A stretch of DNA of 64,000 nt from Zonotrichia leucophrys gambelii (taxonomy: Eukaryota > Chordata > Aves > Passeriformes > Passerellidae): contig NC_088200.1 in NCBI RefSeq assembly GCF_028769735.1, positions 68,330,061-68,394,060 on the forward strand, read 5' to 3'. The first letter of the stretch is position 1; every line of letters starts with the position of its first letter. The notes below the pieces were generated by a model that ran no database searches, was not told the origin of the DNA, and was given only the letters and a program-made list of their open reading frames with translations. The translations under genes were made by a program, and so were the position numbers. Of the stretch, positions 1 to 11,951 are shown piece by piece.

Positions 1-3000
1 TGTTGCTAATACTGATGTTTGTGCAGCAAGCTATTATGGATTATTTTGCTCAAAATGAAAATGGGTATAATCCAAGAGTCATCTTCCTGTCAACTCAAAA
101 CATGTTTTTTCCAACTCTACCTCAATAAAATAATATAATAAAATTTTAATCCTGTGCATTAAAAATGTTCTGTTTCATCTAAATGGCAAGCAGTTCTGTT
201 GAGTCTTATTATAATTTATACTCTCCTCAAAAATATTTCAGATTTTTTTCCTCCCTTCCGCAATTATTCAACTAACTGTATTCACCTTAATTTAATAATA
301 TTTGCATTTAACTTCTTTGGTTCCTTTCAATTCATAAAGTCTCATATGAAGGGTTTCATTCAGTCTTCTGAGTCATATTCAGTAGTGGTAATTACAATAG
401 AATTATATTCTAAAGAACTAAAAGCAGGGAATGAGTTTCCTTGGTGGTTTTTTCCCCATTTTTCTCTTTTCTTCTTGTTAGCGTGATTGTCTGTGTGAAA
501 CAGCAGAAAGCTTTTCTGAAAGCCTCCCAGTTTTTGACCTGTCTTGAATCTGTCTCACTTGGCTACAGATGGCCTATCAAATCCATCAAGTCCTGATTGG
601 AATAGATTACTAAATTGTTGGAGCACTGGGATAAGGCCCATCTGTCTGCAGGAAGCTCTGTAATCATGATGAGAGGTTATTGTTGCCTGGGAGATGAAAA
701 GCAGCAAACCATGCTGTACTAAAGGATCAACCAAGGCTTTCCATAAAGTAAAGGAGATGGAAAAGCAATCCTATTATGCTGAATCCTGTGAACACCAGCA
801 GGGTGCTGTAAATATTCTTGAAATACTGCTTCAATGGACATATATCTTTTTAGGATGTTCTATGGGAAAGAGAGGTTTAAATACAAGCCAAATTTTTGCC
901 TTTCATTGTAAGAGGATGTCATCACAGTTTAAGAGAGCTGGAAAGTTTGGTTTCCAGGCTGAATGCCAGCCTGATTGCTAGTAGTCTTGAAGTTGATCAG
1001 CTAAACTAGGATAAAATTAAATATTAGCCCTGCCCTACCCACCAAAGTCAAGTGTAACTAGAGTCTAGAGACATTTGGCAACTGAATTGACCACATTTAA
1101 TTAATTTCCTAATTTGAAATTTTCTGATTTCTTAAGTTAGATCTCTGAAAATACCAAAAATATAATAGCAGGTAATGCTGAGATTCTCCTGACTTCATTC
1201 TATTGCATCTTTTGGGTTTTCATCTTGTTTCAGCTGTTGTTTGAAACAAACTAAAGTTCTTTGAAAATTTTTCACTGAAAGACTTGACTGCCCCAAGACT
1301 TTCAAACCAAGGAGGTATGAAAATATCTTTAAAAGTTTGCATGGGACATAAGAAACCCTAGTTCAATTTTCTGCTGTGCCTTCTTCACCAGAGAGTTCTG
1401 TAAGGAAAAGTCATGCTCTTGCACTCAGCAGAAGGCATGAAGGCATTCAGAGCCAGGGCTCATTCTAGGATAAAGCCTCAGGAGTGGGTAAGTTTTCTGA
1501 GCAGATTAACAAAAACATTCTCCTCTTTCCTCTCCCTTACTCTCCGCTTCAACAGTCCCACCAGCCAGAGATACCTGATGACACTCCAACAAAAACTCAT
1601 GTGATTGTGAGACTTCAACTCTTTTACACATTTAATTTAGAAGTTCAGGGGGGAAAAAAAGGGGAAAAAAAGAAAAAAAAATAGGTTGCTTCAGGGGTTT
1701 TTTGTCACTTTTAGTTTAGTTAAGCTTTTTTTTCTTAATGTAGGGAATACTGTTTCCCAAAGAGATAGTGGGCATTCTACCATTCTTTCCAGCCATACCA
1801 GGACTTAATCGCTACATAAAAGTTACTCTGTTTGTGCTCTAAAATTATAACTTCAATAGACCCAAATATAACTGTATGATTCTTTAGGGTGACAGTATAT
1901 ATTTGTGTGTTATAAAGTCTGTTGGTTTTCCTAAGAGAAAGAACAAGGTATGTGAGATTTTGGGGTATCTTTAAAATATAAAAGCAAAAGAGCATTATGA
2001 ATTTGCCTTTGAGAGTACTTTAACAAAGACTGATTTTATGCCACTGCTTATAAAAAATTGTGTCCATAAATTTTAATGCTGAATTCTAACAAAATGTAAA
2101 AAGAAAGGAAAACAAAGATACACTTAACCTATTCATTAAAGTTTTATATAGTTCCTCAGATTCCTCACTCAAAATTTGATCTTAAAATCACATCTGCTAT
2201 TACTATTATTTTTCCCTTTCCACAAGTTATCTATTATTTGAATGCACTTAAAATTTCATGGTTTTATTTTTTTTATCAAACACTCATGTTTGATATTTGT
2301 AGATTCAAAATATTAAGTATATAAGACCTATCCTCTAAGCTTTTAAATCCTATTTTAAATTTTAAATTAGAACATCATTTTCCCATTTTGGAGTGAGGGA
2401 TACACAGGGTAAAGAATAACCAATGAACCCTCACTAATGCTCTAGGCAAGAATGTATTGAGGTGTTGACATAAGCCGTAGAAAAGCAGTACTTTAATTGT
2501 ATCTCTTTTATAATATAAGTGAAAGTTCATTTTACTAAAAAAAAAATTTATGAGACACACAGAGGAAAGAAAACTTTCAAATACCATGAGCTGCTAAGGA
2601 AAACGTTACAAACTTTTGTAAGCAAAGCAGTTTAATTCTTCCCTCTGAATACACCTGTTTATTCAGGTCACTTATCCTGATGCAGAAAGCATGTAGGATG
2701 GTCAGGAGGATGCAGAAAACAAATGTTTTGTTGTGAAATTGGGAATTTTTTGAATCGGGAAGTTTAGAAATACTGAAAAGCTTCCTTCTTTTAGGAGCAA
2801 TGCTTTTCACTTTGACAGTGAGAGGATGGAACAAGAGGAAGGTAGAGGATAATTCTTGAAACACGCAAAAAGGCTGAGGCAGCAGCCGAAAAAATAGGAA
2901 GCAGCAGAAAAAATAGGAAGGTCTAGCAGTTAAACATCCTATTTCCTCAAGTTTTCCAAATGATTGCAGGCCAAGCTTCCAAACAAGAATTACTGCTGCT

Positions 3001-4690
3001 GAAAATTAGAATCTGTGAGTAATGCTTTTCCTTCTTCACTCAGAGTACAGGAGCAATATACAATTGTCGTCATTGAAGACGGTAAAATCCTATGTGTTTA
3101 TATGCAATAGAAATTTGGACATAAATACTAGAATTTTTCTGGGTTCCAACAGTAACCTCAGGGCAGGTTCCCAAAGCCACTGCCTCCATTGTGTCCTCAG
3201 ATCCTACTGCTCCGGTCCACACACCTTCTGTCAGCCCTGTGGAAAAGGCTATGGACTTCTGCTCCTCAGCCACTTCAGTGACACTGTATTCCACAGTGCT
3301 GAAAATTAGGGATGAGCAAGAATTTCACCCCTTTCTGACTCATCTCCCACACGAAAAGCACAGAGACAGCACACCAACAGGCTAGGCAGTGCACAGACCT
3401 CCAGCAAGCTTAGCTTTTCCTCAACTAACCAGGCTACAGGATGGTCAAACACACACTCTGGCACTTCAGGTTCTTGTGGGCCCCTATGAAGGCTGCACAA
3501 GTTCTTACAGAACTCCTTTACCAAACTTACAAATGATATTTTACAAATACGCTCCTATTATCTGATTTAAGTGGGTTTTCTCTTTCTGCTATGTCTGTTC
3601 TAGCACACCTCTCCAATGTCCTTGGAAAAAGCCAACTAAGAAAAAAAACTGATTTTTTTAATATTTTATTTCCTAGTTGATGATATAAAAATTGATGATG
3701 TTGTTTTGCTTTTAGATTTCAAATTCTAAAATTTTGAAACTGATAGTCAAAACTGTGAACATGTAGTCCTTCTACATTGTGAAAGATTTCTACCTTATAA
3801 TACTTAAGGTATTTCTACCTTAGGATATCTGTCATGGCATTATTTTCCCTACTTCGTTCAGTTAAAAAATTTTAGATATAGTTTCCTAATATCATATAGT
3901 AGATACACTATAAAACCACCTTATAAACTGTACTCTGCAAGTGTTTGTTATAAGAAGAAAAATGGAAGCAAAATGTCACTTCCTAAATGTTTTGCAGAAA
4001 TCCTTAAATAATACTTTAATGTCTTTGAAAAATCAAATATTGGTATATCCTTTTCTCCTACGCCTACTTCTCTCACAGCCTAATAACATGTATTGTACTT
4101 TGTCTTCTGTGTGTACCTTTCATTTTGTCAGAGCCTTTAATCCCCCACTTTTTATAGAAAATGCTATAACCATACAGTAGTAGGTTGGGATTGATTGACA
4201 AGTGCATATAACTGTGGCTTCAGTAGTGGAGTATGTTTTACAGTTGCAAAAATGCACAACCTTGAAAATAAAGAAGTGGTGCCCTTTCTCTGGGATAAAA
4301 GGATCCTATCAAATTGGTTCATTTCCTTGGCAGAATGAAATAAAAGCCTTTCTTTAACAAAGAACACTTCCCAAAAGGCTGCTGGAGGAAGTCTCTTTAA
4401 CTGGTTAACACTGCACCAATTAGAAAATCAAACTAGGTAAAAGCAGAATTTCAAGGAATGTTCCCCTTTTACCCTCATCCCATATTCAGTCATGTATGGA
4501 AAAGATAAAATAGAAAGAAATAACTATATTACATTTTGCCAGTAATTAGAAAAATTAAGATTTTTATGAAACTAATAAGTTGGTGAATGGGAAATGTTGG
4601 ATACTCCTAATTAAATATTCTGCCCCTCAGCCTCTGATAATTCAGTTCCCATTGCTTTCAGAGACAATAACATTTAAAGGTGATCCTGAT
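1..4690. other. AT-rich single-copy DNA, no gene recognised
   Basis: Stop codons are dense in all frames and the longest open frames are under about 100 codons. None resembles a known protein. A short purine-rich G/A tract lies near 1649-1682 and a 19-bp tandem duplication at 2882-2919. I recognise no transposon here. The general texture is that of a bird intergenic region or long intron. Confidence 0.6.
2882..2919. repeat. 19-bp tandem duplication
   Basis: Two adjacent 19-bp units (2882-2900 and 2901-2919) differ at one base: GCAGCCGAAAAAATAGGAA and GCAGCAGAAAAAATAGGAA. This looks like a recent slippage or local duplication in non-coding DNA. Confidence 0.9.
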
Positions 4691-4699
4691 CCTCTCACT

Positions 4700-5650
4700 C
4701 TGGATCAGTGGCGATTCTGTTTTATTCAAACGCCTTATGGCAGGTGAGGGGCCATAAAGAGAAGACAGAGATTCAAAGGCTCGGTGCAAGTTCAGGTTCC
4801 CGTGGCACGGGAGGAGCTGTGGTTCAAACGCCTCGTTCAGCACAGACACAGGCAATGGCAGGCTGCTCTCTCTGGTACCTGCTGGCCACTGCTGGCAGGC
4901 AGAGGTGCTCAGCTCAGGGTGTAAATGTGTGAGGGCTGCCAGGCATCGTGCACAGACATACACCCTGGCTAATCAGGAGGAACAGAATAGATCACACCCT
5001 CCAAGGGCTGCACTCCTGGACTTTTGCAAGAAAAAGCACATGGGAATGTAGAACTAAGAACATTCCCTGTCTCCAAGTGGGCAAGGGAACTGTTCTTATT
5101 ACCTCACCAGTTCTGGCATCATCTACTTTTTCTTCTCTGTCACTTATAAAGCTCCTACACCTCCCTCTCTTTAGAAACTTATATTACTCAGAGGAAGAAT
5201 CGTTCCTTATGTGTAGGGAATTGTTAAACCACTTTCCTGAGAGGAAGTTTCAACTTATTAGGGACATTAATGGCAAAAAATTACAGAAATCATATTTGTG
5301 GGAATAGAGTTGTAACTACATACAAGATAGATCTGGCTTTGTCCTAGTTTTAATATTTGATCAGAGACACATCACAAATCTCTAGATATCAGTGTTTTCA
5401 GAGCTTTGAGGCAGGGCAAACACCATGCCAGGTGCAGAACTTCTGGGGCTCAGCCTGCGGTCAGTGCAGAAGGGATTCACTACACGCCCCACCATCCTGC
5501 GTGGCTGGCTGCCCCTGCGCTCTCCTTCTCAGACACCAGTGCTCCCCAGGGCACCCCTCACACAACAAAACCATGTGCTGGCCAAGAGGACCCTCTGCAG
5601 CCTACGAGTCCTTCCATTGTCTCCAAAGGAATGAATGTCTGTGGGCAAAC
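4700..5650. other. two GC-richer patches in single-copy DNA
   Basis: Within AT-rich surroundings, about 4700-4940 and 5400-5640 are visibly richer in G and C. At 5406-5653 three overlapping plus-strand frames all stay open for 69 to 98 codons, which is what low stop-codon content produces. No frame gives a recognisable domain, and no LTR or CR1 pattern was found. An old repeat, a non-coding exon or a conserved element are all possible. Confidence 0.3.
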
Positions 5651-7500
5651 TGAATCAGCATCCATATGGACATGAACGCATGGAAGATGGACATATGGAC
5701 AAACTGAAAAAATTGCTGGGCCAGCAACTAAAATGGAATATAGTTTCCTTACAATGAAGGCCCATTACATACATTCATTTTAGTAATAATTTTTCAATGA
5801 GTGCTTTCCTTAAATAACAAAATTCTTTTATTATCACTTAAATGAAATTTATATGTGTAAGCAAGAGTAGTTTTGTTGAAATGGTTAAAAGTTGTTTAAC
5901 CTTTTAGCTTTTCCACAGTTATCAGCATATCAGGTGGAAGAAACTACATGCCTAGACTATGTAATGTGGTTTCAGCCACAATGGCTGAGTAGAGAATAAG
6001 TTCGTGACATGTAAGGAAAAAAATATGGAGCAAAAACTGACTTATTAATAAGCTTAGGGGGAAAGAATACCAGAAAACGAGTCAATAACAACTATTTTTA
6101 TAACCATTTTCTAATCACTGGACTAATTCAAAACATCTTCTCTGGATCCAGTGTTTCAAAAGTCATTATACTTCAATTTAATAAAACACTCACTACATCA
6201 AAAATGTGTACATTGCTCAATTGATTCAATTGATGGTTCAATTTATTAGTAAGAGTGTATTCATTAATATTTTAAAATGTTATGTTTCCTACACAAGGTT
6301 CCTCTCCAACAGCTGAACAAATTTGTTCACCTTTCCTAAGCTGAACAAATAATCCACAAGTCCATATGCATTTAACACAACAACTGTCATAACACATTTA
6401 ATTTAGATGTCAAATTTAGTCTCATTTTAAAATGCTGCCTTCAAAACAATACATCCTGACCACTAAAATGTTATTGTGAAGATTATTTCTTCTTCCAAAC
6501 ATTCATTGGTAAAATAGATATTAAGGAAAATAGATCAGTCCTTGAGAAGCTAAATCACTGTTTACATACCAGGAGCTTCATTGCATATGGGGATTATTGT
6601 AATCATGTTAGCACTTTTTTTACACCCAACAGAATAAATAAATATAATCTTACTTGAATCATGCTCCTAAATCAATCAATCAATTCAGCTCCTACATTCA
6701 CTCCTATGATTTTGAGAATATGATTTTAATCTTATGACTCAATGGTGAAATTAAGGTATATTTTTAGTAACATCTCAGAAAACAAAAATGGAGGAGAATT
6801 TTTTTTCTCTAACATTTGGATTGTTGCAATTCTGTCTTTTGCATCTATCCTGCTTTCTGCAAGAGACCATTTAAGCTTACATTCTGAAGTCGGTCTAATC
6901 ATTGCAATTAAAAGTTGGAATAAGTTATGAGCAATAAAAAAGTAAACAATATCCAGTTTAAAAGTAGAACTAATTATAAAGTTGTTGCTTGATTAAGGTG
7001 TTTATACTGAAAAGTATTAAAGGGATTAGTCTAAAGCTTTACATACTGTAGCACAGAATTAATATGCAGGATTTAGACACTCAAATTAATTCAGGTGCAC
7101 CGAACAATTATATGGAAAAGGAATACTCGACCCAGCTAATGGCCACACTAGTCCACCAAGCTGATTTATTCATGTACTTATTGACCTCTCTGCACACTCA
7201 CAAAAGGACAGTTCTAATGCTAATGTGTGCTTCCAAGGCTATCTCCATCTACTGAATCTAATCACAGCCTACTTCAGTGAGAAGACAACAAGATACCTCC
7301 TATGGTTAATATTTTGCTCCAATGAAATGTCTCCTAAAGGACAGAGAGACCTCTCTTAGGTCTCTGTGCACACAGTGGTCTAAATTATGGTCTTGGATGC
7401 AACAACAAATCACTGCCACTGGGAGAAGCTTCAGAAGACACATTTGAGAGGAGGACCCATTACAGAGTATACACACATAATAAAAAATCAAAGCAGCTAA

Positions 7501-7655
7501 CAAAAAAACCTACATACACAAAACAAAACAAATGCACAAAACCCCCAAACAATCAAACAAACAAAATCCACAAAACCCAAACAGGCAAACAAAAACAAAC
7601 AAACAAACAACCCAAATCAAACCAAACCAAGCAAATTAAAAACCCCAACCTCCCT
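7501..7655. repeat. A/C-only low-complexity tract, CAAA-rich
   Basis: About 155 bases are made almost entirely of A and C on the plus strand, with CAAA, CAAAA and CCAAA units (a clean run of CAAA units near 7591-7610) and very few G or T. This is a degenerate simple repeat. The minus-strand open frame across it is an artefact of the composition. Confidence 0.85.
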
Positions 7656-9184
7656 AACAGGGAAAAGCCTCTAAAACCAAAACCCAATATACACTGGAAA
7701 GTACAGGCAACAATGTACGGAATGTTGTGAACAGGAGAAAAAATAGGAGAAGGAGGTGTAAGAAATATATCTCTGGTATGCAACTCCTATCTATACACAC
7801 CAAAGCAAGTTAAAGCATTAAAATAAAGTAATAAGGTGCAAGCATACACTTAGTAACACAGCATTTTCAAAAGCCGAGTCATAAATGGGATCAGACTGCT
7901 TTAATAACAACCATCAGATGGATGTGTGATCTTGTGGAAAGATGTTTGCTGAACTCATAAGCAAATAACTGAGCCCTTATTGCTCTAGTATCTACTTTTC
8001 TGAGAACTTTCTTACCCTTGGAAAGCGTCCTCAAGCTTCTCTCTAGAAGATTCCCTCTTCTCTAATTGTTCATAAAAAAGGAGGTATTACGACAAAATCA
8101 GGGGTTAAACCACTTATTTAAAGTTGTAAGAAATAACCTCACTTTTTAGATTGCTTGTGCAGTAATGAAGTTCTGTTTGCAGTTCTGTTTTCTATTGTTT
8201 GTGCTCTTTTGTATTATTAGCTACCACCAAAGTGTAGTCCAAACACTTCAGATTAAAATATTCTTTGCAGAGCAAATCCAGCTTGTTTTGCTTATTATAG
8301 TCCTGTAAATCTCTATTTTTCCTGTCCCACACTGAGTCACCAATATTTTTTTTCTTTTTTTTGTTATCCTTTTATCAGCAACTTGGCTCTTCACTCTCTG
8401 CAAGATTTGGCTTCCCTGCCTCTCGTCAGTAGTGTCTTGAAGTCCCTGAAAATATGTGTTAACATTATATAATTCTCACAGTAATGCTCCCAGGTTCCTG
8501 GATTATGGTACTGCATTCAGCTTCATCTGTTTAATTCAAAACTGCTGAATATATCACATTCTGCACAGAGCAAAATAAGGCAAATGCCAAAGGTGGCAGC
8601 CTTCAGATTATCTTCCATTTACTGACTCATGTTGCTAGTAGATATAGGACAGGAACTATATGAAATTCCCTTTGGGAAAATTCTTTCAATTGCCTTTTGC
8701 ATTTCCAAGGAGTATCAGCTCTGACAGAGCTTTTAATTGTTCTACTCTTCTCCCTGGGGTATTTTTTAAAATTACTTTTTATTCCTGATGCAATGTTTCC
8801 TTTTCCTAGTTTATGCATTCAAAGAAAGATGTTAAAAGGAAAGGTCACAGAAGACAGCTATCAAAGACACCCAGCTATCTCTTGCCCAGACTGAAAGTTG
8901 GAGAGTTAATTTATAGCTAGAGTGCTCTTGGTACCAAACACACACTTGTCACTCCAGTGAGTTTCATAGAAGGAAAGTTAGAGAGAGCTGGATATTCTAA
9001 CACTGGAGAAGTCTATCTAATGACAGTCTTCATCTACCTACAGGGGAATTTACAGAACCAGGGCCTGCTCTGTCATGCACAGAAAAATAATCAGAGAAGG
9101 CGGTGTCAATATGCAGCAGCAGGAGTTAGTATCAAACCGACTAAAAGAATAAAGTGGGTTTTTCTCCCATGACAATAAGTGGAG

Positions 9185-9345
9185 AATAAACACCTAAACA
9201 GGTGGTTTGGAGAAAGCTTAGATTCCAGCTTAGAGACATACAAACTCATCTGGACATAGCCCTGATCAATCTGGTCTACCCTTGAAGAGGAATTTTGGAT
9301 CAGCAGACCTCTAGAGACAATTTTTAACTTTAAATTATCCTGTAA
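9185..9345 (+). mobile_element. old CR1 LINE 3' end fragment
   Basis: In order, the sequence follows the 3' end of avian CR1: an ACAGGTGGTTTGGAGAA block (CR1 usually ACAGGTTGCCCAGAGAG), then ACTCATCTGGACATAGCCCTG, then AGACCTCTAGAGACAA (CR1 GACCTCCAGAGGTCCC). It is heavily mutated and lacks a clear terminal octamer, so it is an ancient copy. Nothing in it is coding. The assignment is from remembered consensus and is moderate. Confidence 0.55.
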
Positions 9346-9401
9346 TAGTCTAATAGTTATACTTTTCCCAGATCCAAGGTCTGCTATGACCATTATGTAA
9401 G

Positions 9402-9490
9402 TATAGAGGCATCAGAAGGGACCTCAAAAGTCATCTTTACCCTTTTTCTACCAATGTCTAGGACCTGCCATAAGTTTTCAGTTTAGATAT
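9402..9490 (-). mobile_element. old CR1 LINE 3' end fragment, opposite strand
   Basis: The string AGAAGGGACCTCAAAAGTCA is the reverse complement of the typical CR1 tail (TGACTTTTGAGGTCCCTTCT), so this copy runs on the minus strand, tail-to-tail with the plus-strand fragment ending about 55 bases earlier. The upstream part after about 9490 fades beyond recognition. Very short and diverged. Confidence 0.5.
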
Positions 9491-10019
9491 TTGTCAGATT
9501 GATCCCTACATGTAAAAGGGGGGAAACATGTCCCCATATCCATGTTGATTCATGTTTATTCATATTAATCCATAGGTTACACAACCATTCCAGCTACAGA
9601 CCTCCATGGGTTTTGTGGTTAACCATTTTTCCCTGGAATGTGATGCAATTCCCTTTTTTGCAATCTATCATTGTATTGTCTCACTAGAAAGGCGGAATCA
9701 GAATTCTGAGGGAGGAAACTCTTTTTGTGCAATCCGATACAGGAATACACAGGAATGTATAGAACTACATTAATAAGAATAAAAATCCTAAATCGACCAT
9801 CTATTCCTTTTACATATCAAAAAACTCCACTGAATATTGACCAAAATTCCCATTAAAAAACCTCCATTTCACTTTTTGCTGTTTTTTCTACAGGCACCCT
9901 CGCTTAGAAGGTATTTTCTTGGGATCCTTTCTGACATTTCTGTGATGACTCTTGACACAAATACACAGCAGAGGATTCATCCTTTTCTCTCTAAAATAGG
10001 CCACTTTTAGACACTCAAG

Positions 10020-10312
10020 TCTACACACATAAATCCATGGACCTCAAAGTCCTAAGGGAACTGGCTGATTGGAGAGTGCCAAGCCACTCTCCCTGATATT
10101 CAAAAACTCATGGCAGACAGGCAAAGTTCCAGCTGGCTGGAAAAAGGGAAATATTTCACCCATTGTTAAAAATGGTAGAAAAGAGGACCTCGGAATTACT
10201 GACCTGTCAACCTCACCTCTGGTATCTGGGAAGATCCCTCCTATGGATGACACATGGAGGGTGGCAGGGAGGTAATTCAAAACAGCCAGAAGGATTTCAC
10301 GACGTTGCTTAA
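10020..10312 (+). pseudogene. CR1 LINE reverse-transcriptase fragment
   Basis: Translated on the plus strand, residues such as KPLSLIF, SWQTGKVPAGWKKGNISPI and KEDLGITDLSTSP match the CR1 ORF2 block just before the reverse-transcriptase palm (family pattern: KPLSxIFExSW, TGEVPxDWxKANxTPIFKKG, KKEDPGNYRPVSLTS). The reading frame is open over about 70 codons, then loses similarity after AACAGCCAGAAGGATTTCAC (normally NSQHGFT). Neither the catalytic YxDD block nor a start is present, so this is a dead piece of a LINE, not a host gene. The ends are approximate. The GNYRP core is altered to LGITD. Confidence 0.8.
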
Positions 10313-11922
10313 ATTCAAAAACAAGTACTACAAGGAAAAAATCTAATGTATGTCAGATGATTTTTGGAGGTAATTTCAACATTTGATAGGTACACAATAA
10401 CATTGTCTCTTGTCCTGAAGAGACAATGCTTTCCTTCTTAGTGGGCATAGCAACCTTTTCCATAAAGTATATGACATTAGTGAGGCTGCTGCAGTGATAC
10501 AGGATATCTGTGTGCCTTCCTCTACTAGAAATACAATGTCAAACAAAGCAAAAGTATCTGGTAAATCTACAATGCATATTTGAGCAATGTGAATGAAAAA
10601 TACTCCCCTTCCTCAAATTATATTATCCATGTGCTAAAAATTGTTTAGATGATAAATTGCTTCAAGAATCCAAACAGAATTGCCACAATGCCAGGTGCAG
10701 CGCTTACCTTAAGAAATTTTCGTTTCAAACCTCAAACAGTAGCTGTACAGATTCAGCAAGGATCTGGTAAAAATGAGTCTAGCTTTTTTGACAGCAGAGT
10801 CCTTGCAGAGGCCAGATACAGCTGAGTTCCCTGATCAGGAAGAAAAGAGAGTTTGGGTGTTTGATTCACAGGTAGAAATTTGAGATAAAGATTTTTCTTA
10901 TGTTCCTGTCATCCAACATACTTAAGAAATCTTAAAATGGCCTTGAAACATCTACAAACCAGGACACTTTGTTCTGTTGATACATGCTGCATTGTAGCGT
11001 GTTGTGAAAAATCCTGATAGGACATAGAGATCACAGAACTGTCGCTGGTGCCACAGTCTTGTTTCTTTCTATCTATGAAACAAAATGATTCAGTGGACAC
11101 CAGATTCCCCAGGACAAACACATAAATCATAGAAGAGCTCTATTCCCAGAAAATATCTGAAATTCATTCACTTAATTGAGAGCTGGAAGTTGCACAGTGC
11201 CCGATGGCTGGGACTGTTGATTCTGAGACTGGTGTTAGGCTCTGAGCAGGGAAACACCATCCCCACCCTCCCCTTTCTGCCTAGGCAGATCTCTTACTCA
11301 TCTGGGATACATTTACAAGGGGAATTCATGGATGGGCCTTTTCAAGGCCAGTGTGCCAGCCCATACATATTTGGAAAATGCAGAAGAGTTCTTAGTTGCT
11401 CCTAGAAAATGATATGTCATCTGAAGAAAACATCTTTGATACTTTCATCTATATGGGCAGCCCAGGGCTTTTAATTTATTGCCTCTTTTTTTCTATCCCA
11501 TATAATTTTTTCATTTGTTTATTCATATGAACACGCATATACATGTAGAGAGAATTCTCTTATTCCATAATGTATTTCTGTCAATAGGATTAGTCAAACA
11601 TTTATGAGGACAAATTAATTCTTGCTAAATTCCATGTGAATAATGTACTTATATTACTATATTTACATCTTACAAATTGGACAAAAAATATGAGCAGGGA
11701 GGCAACTATTACTATGTAAGTTCTCATTCTGTATTCAAGTAACTTGGTCTTAAAAGAAACCAAACCCTGGAAGATTTTTTTATTGAAATCTCATTTTTCA
11801 TCATCATTTTTTCAGTCTCATTTTTGTCAAGGCAGAACAGAACAAATGGCTAATGTAAGGCAAGGCAAAGTACTAAACTATAGGTCTTAGCTTATAGATT
11901 CTGTGCTCCTTGGAAGTCTCAT

Positions 11923-11951
11923 AATTTTGTTAGTTTCCAGCTAACAAAATT
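11923..11951. repeat. perfect 11-bp inverted repeat, 7-base loop
   Basis: AATTTTGTTAG at 11923-11933 is exactly complementary to CTAACAAAATT at 11941-11951, with loop TTTCCAG. It is too short for a microRNA precursor. There is no T-run or other sign of a transcription terminator of the bacterial kind, nor would one be expected in this genome. Confidence 0.9.

Noticed and set aside
3070..3294. 74-codon minus-strand frame with a protein-like composition
   Set aside because: The plus strand is also open over the same bases and no family is recognised, so low stop density is the simpler explanation.
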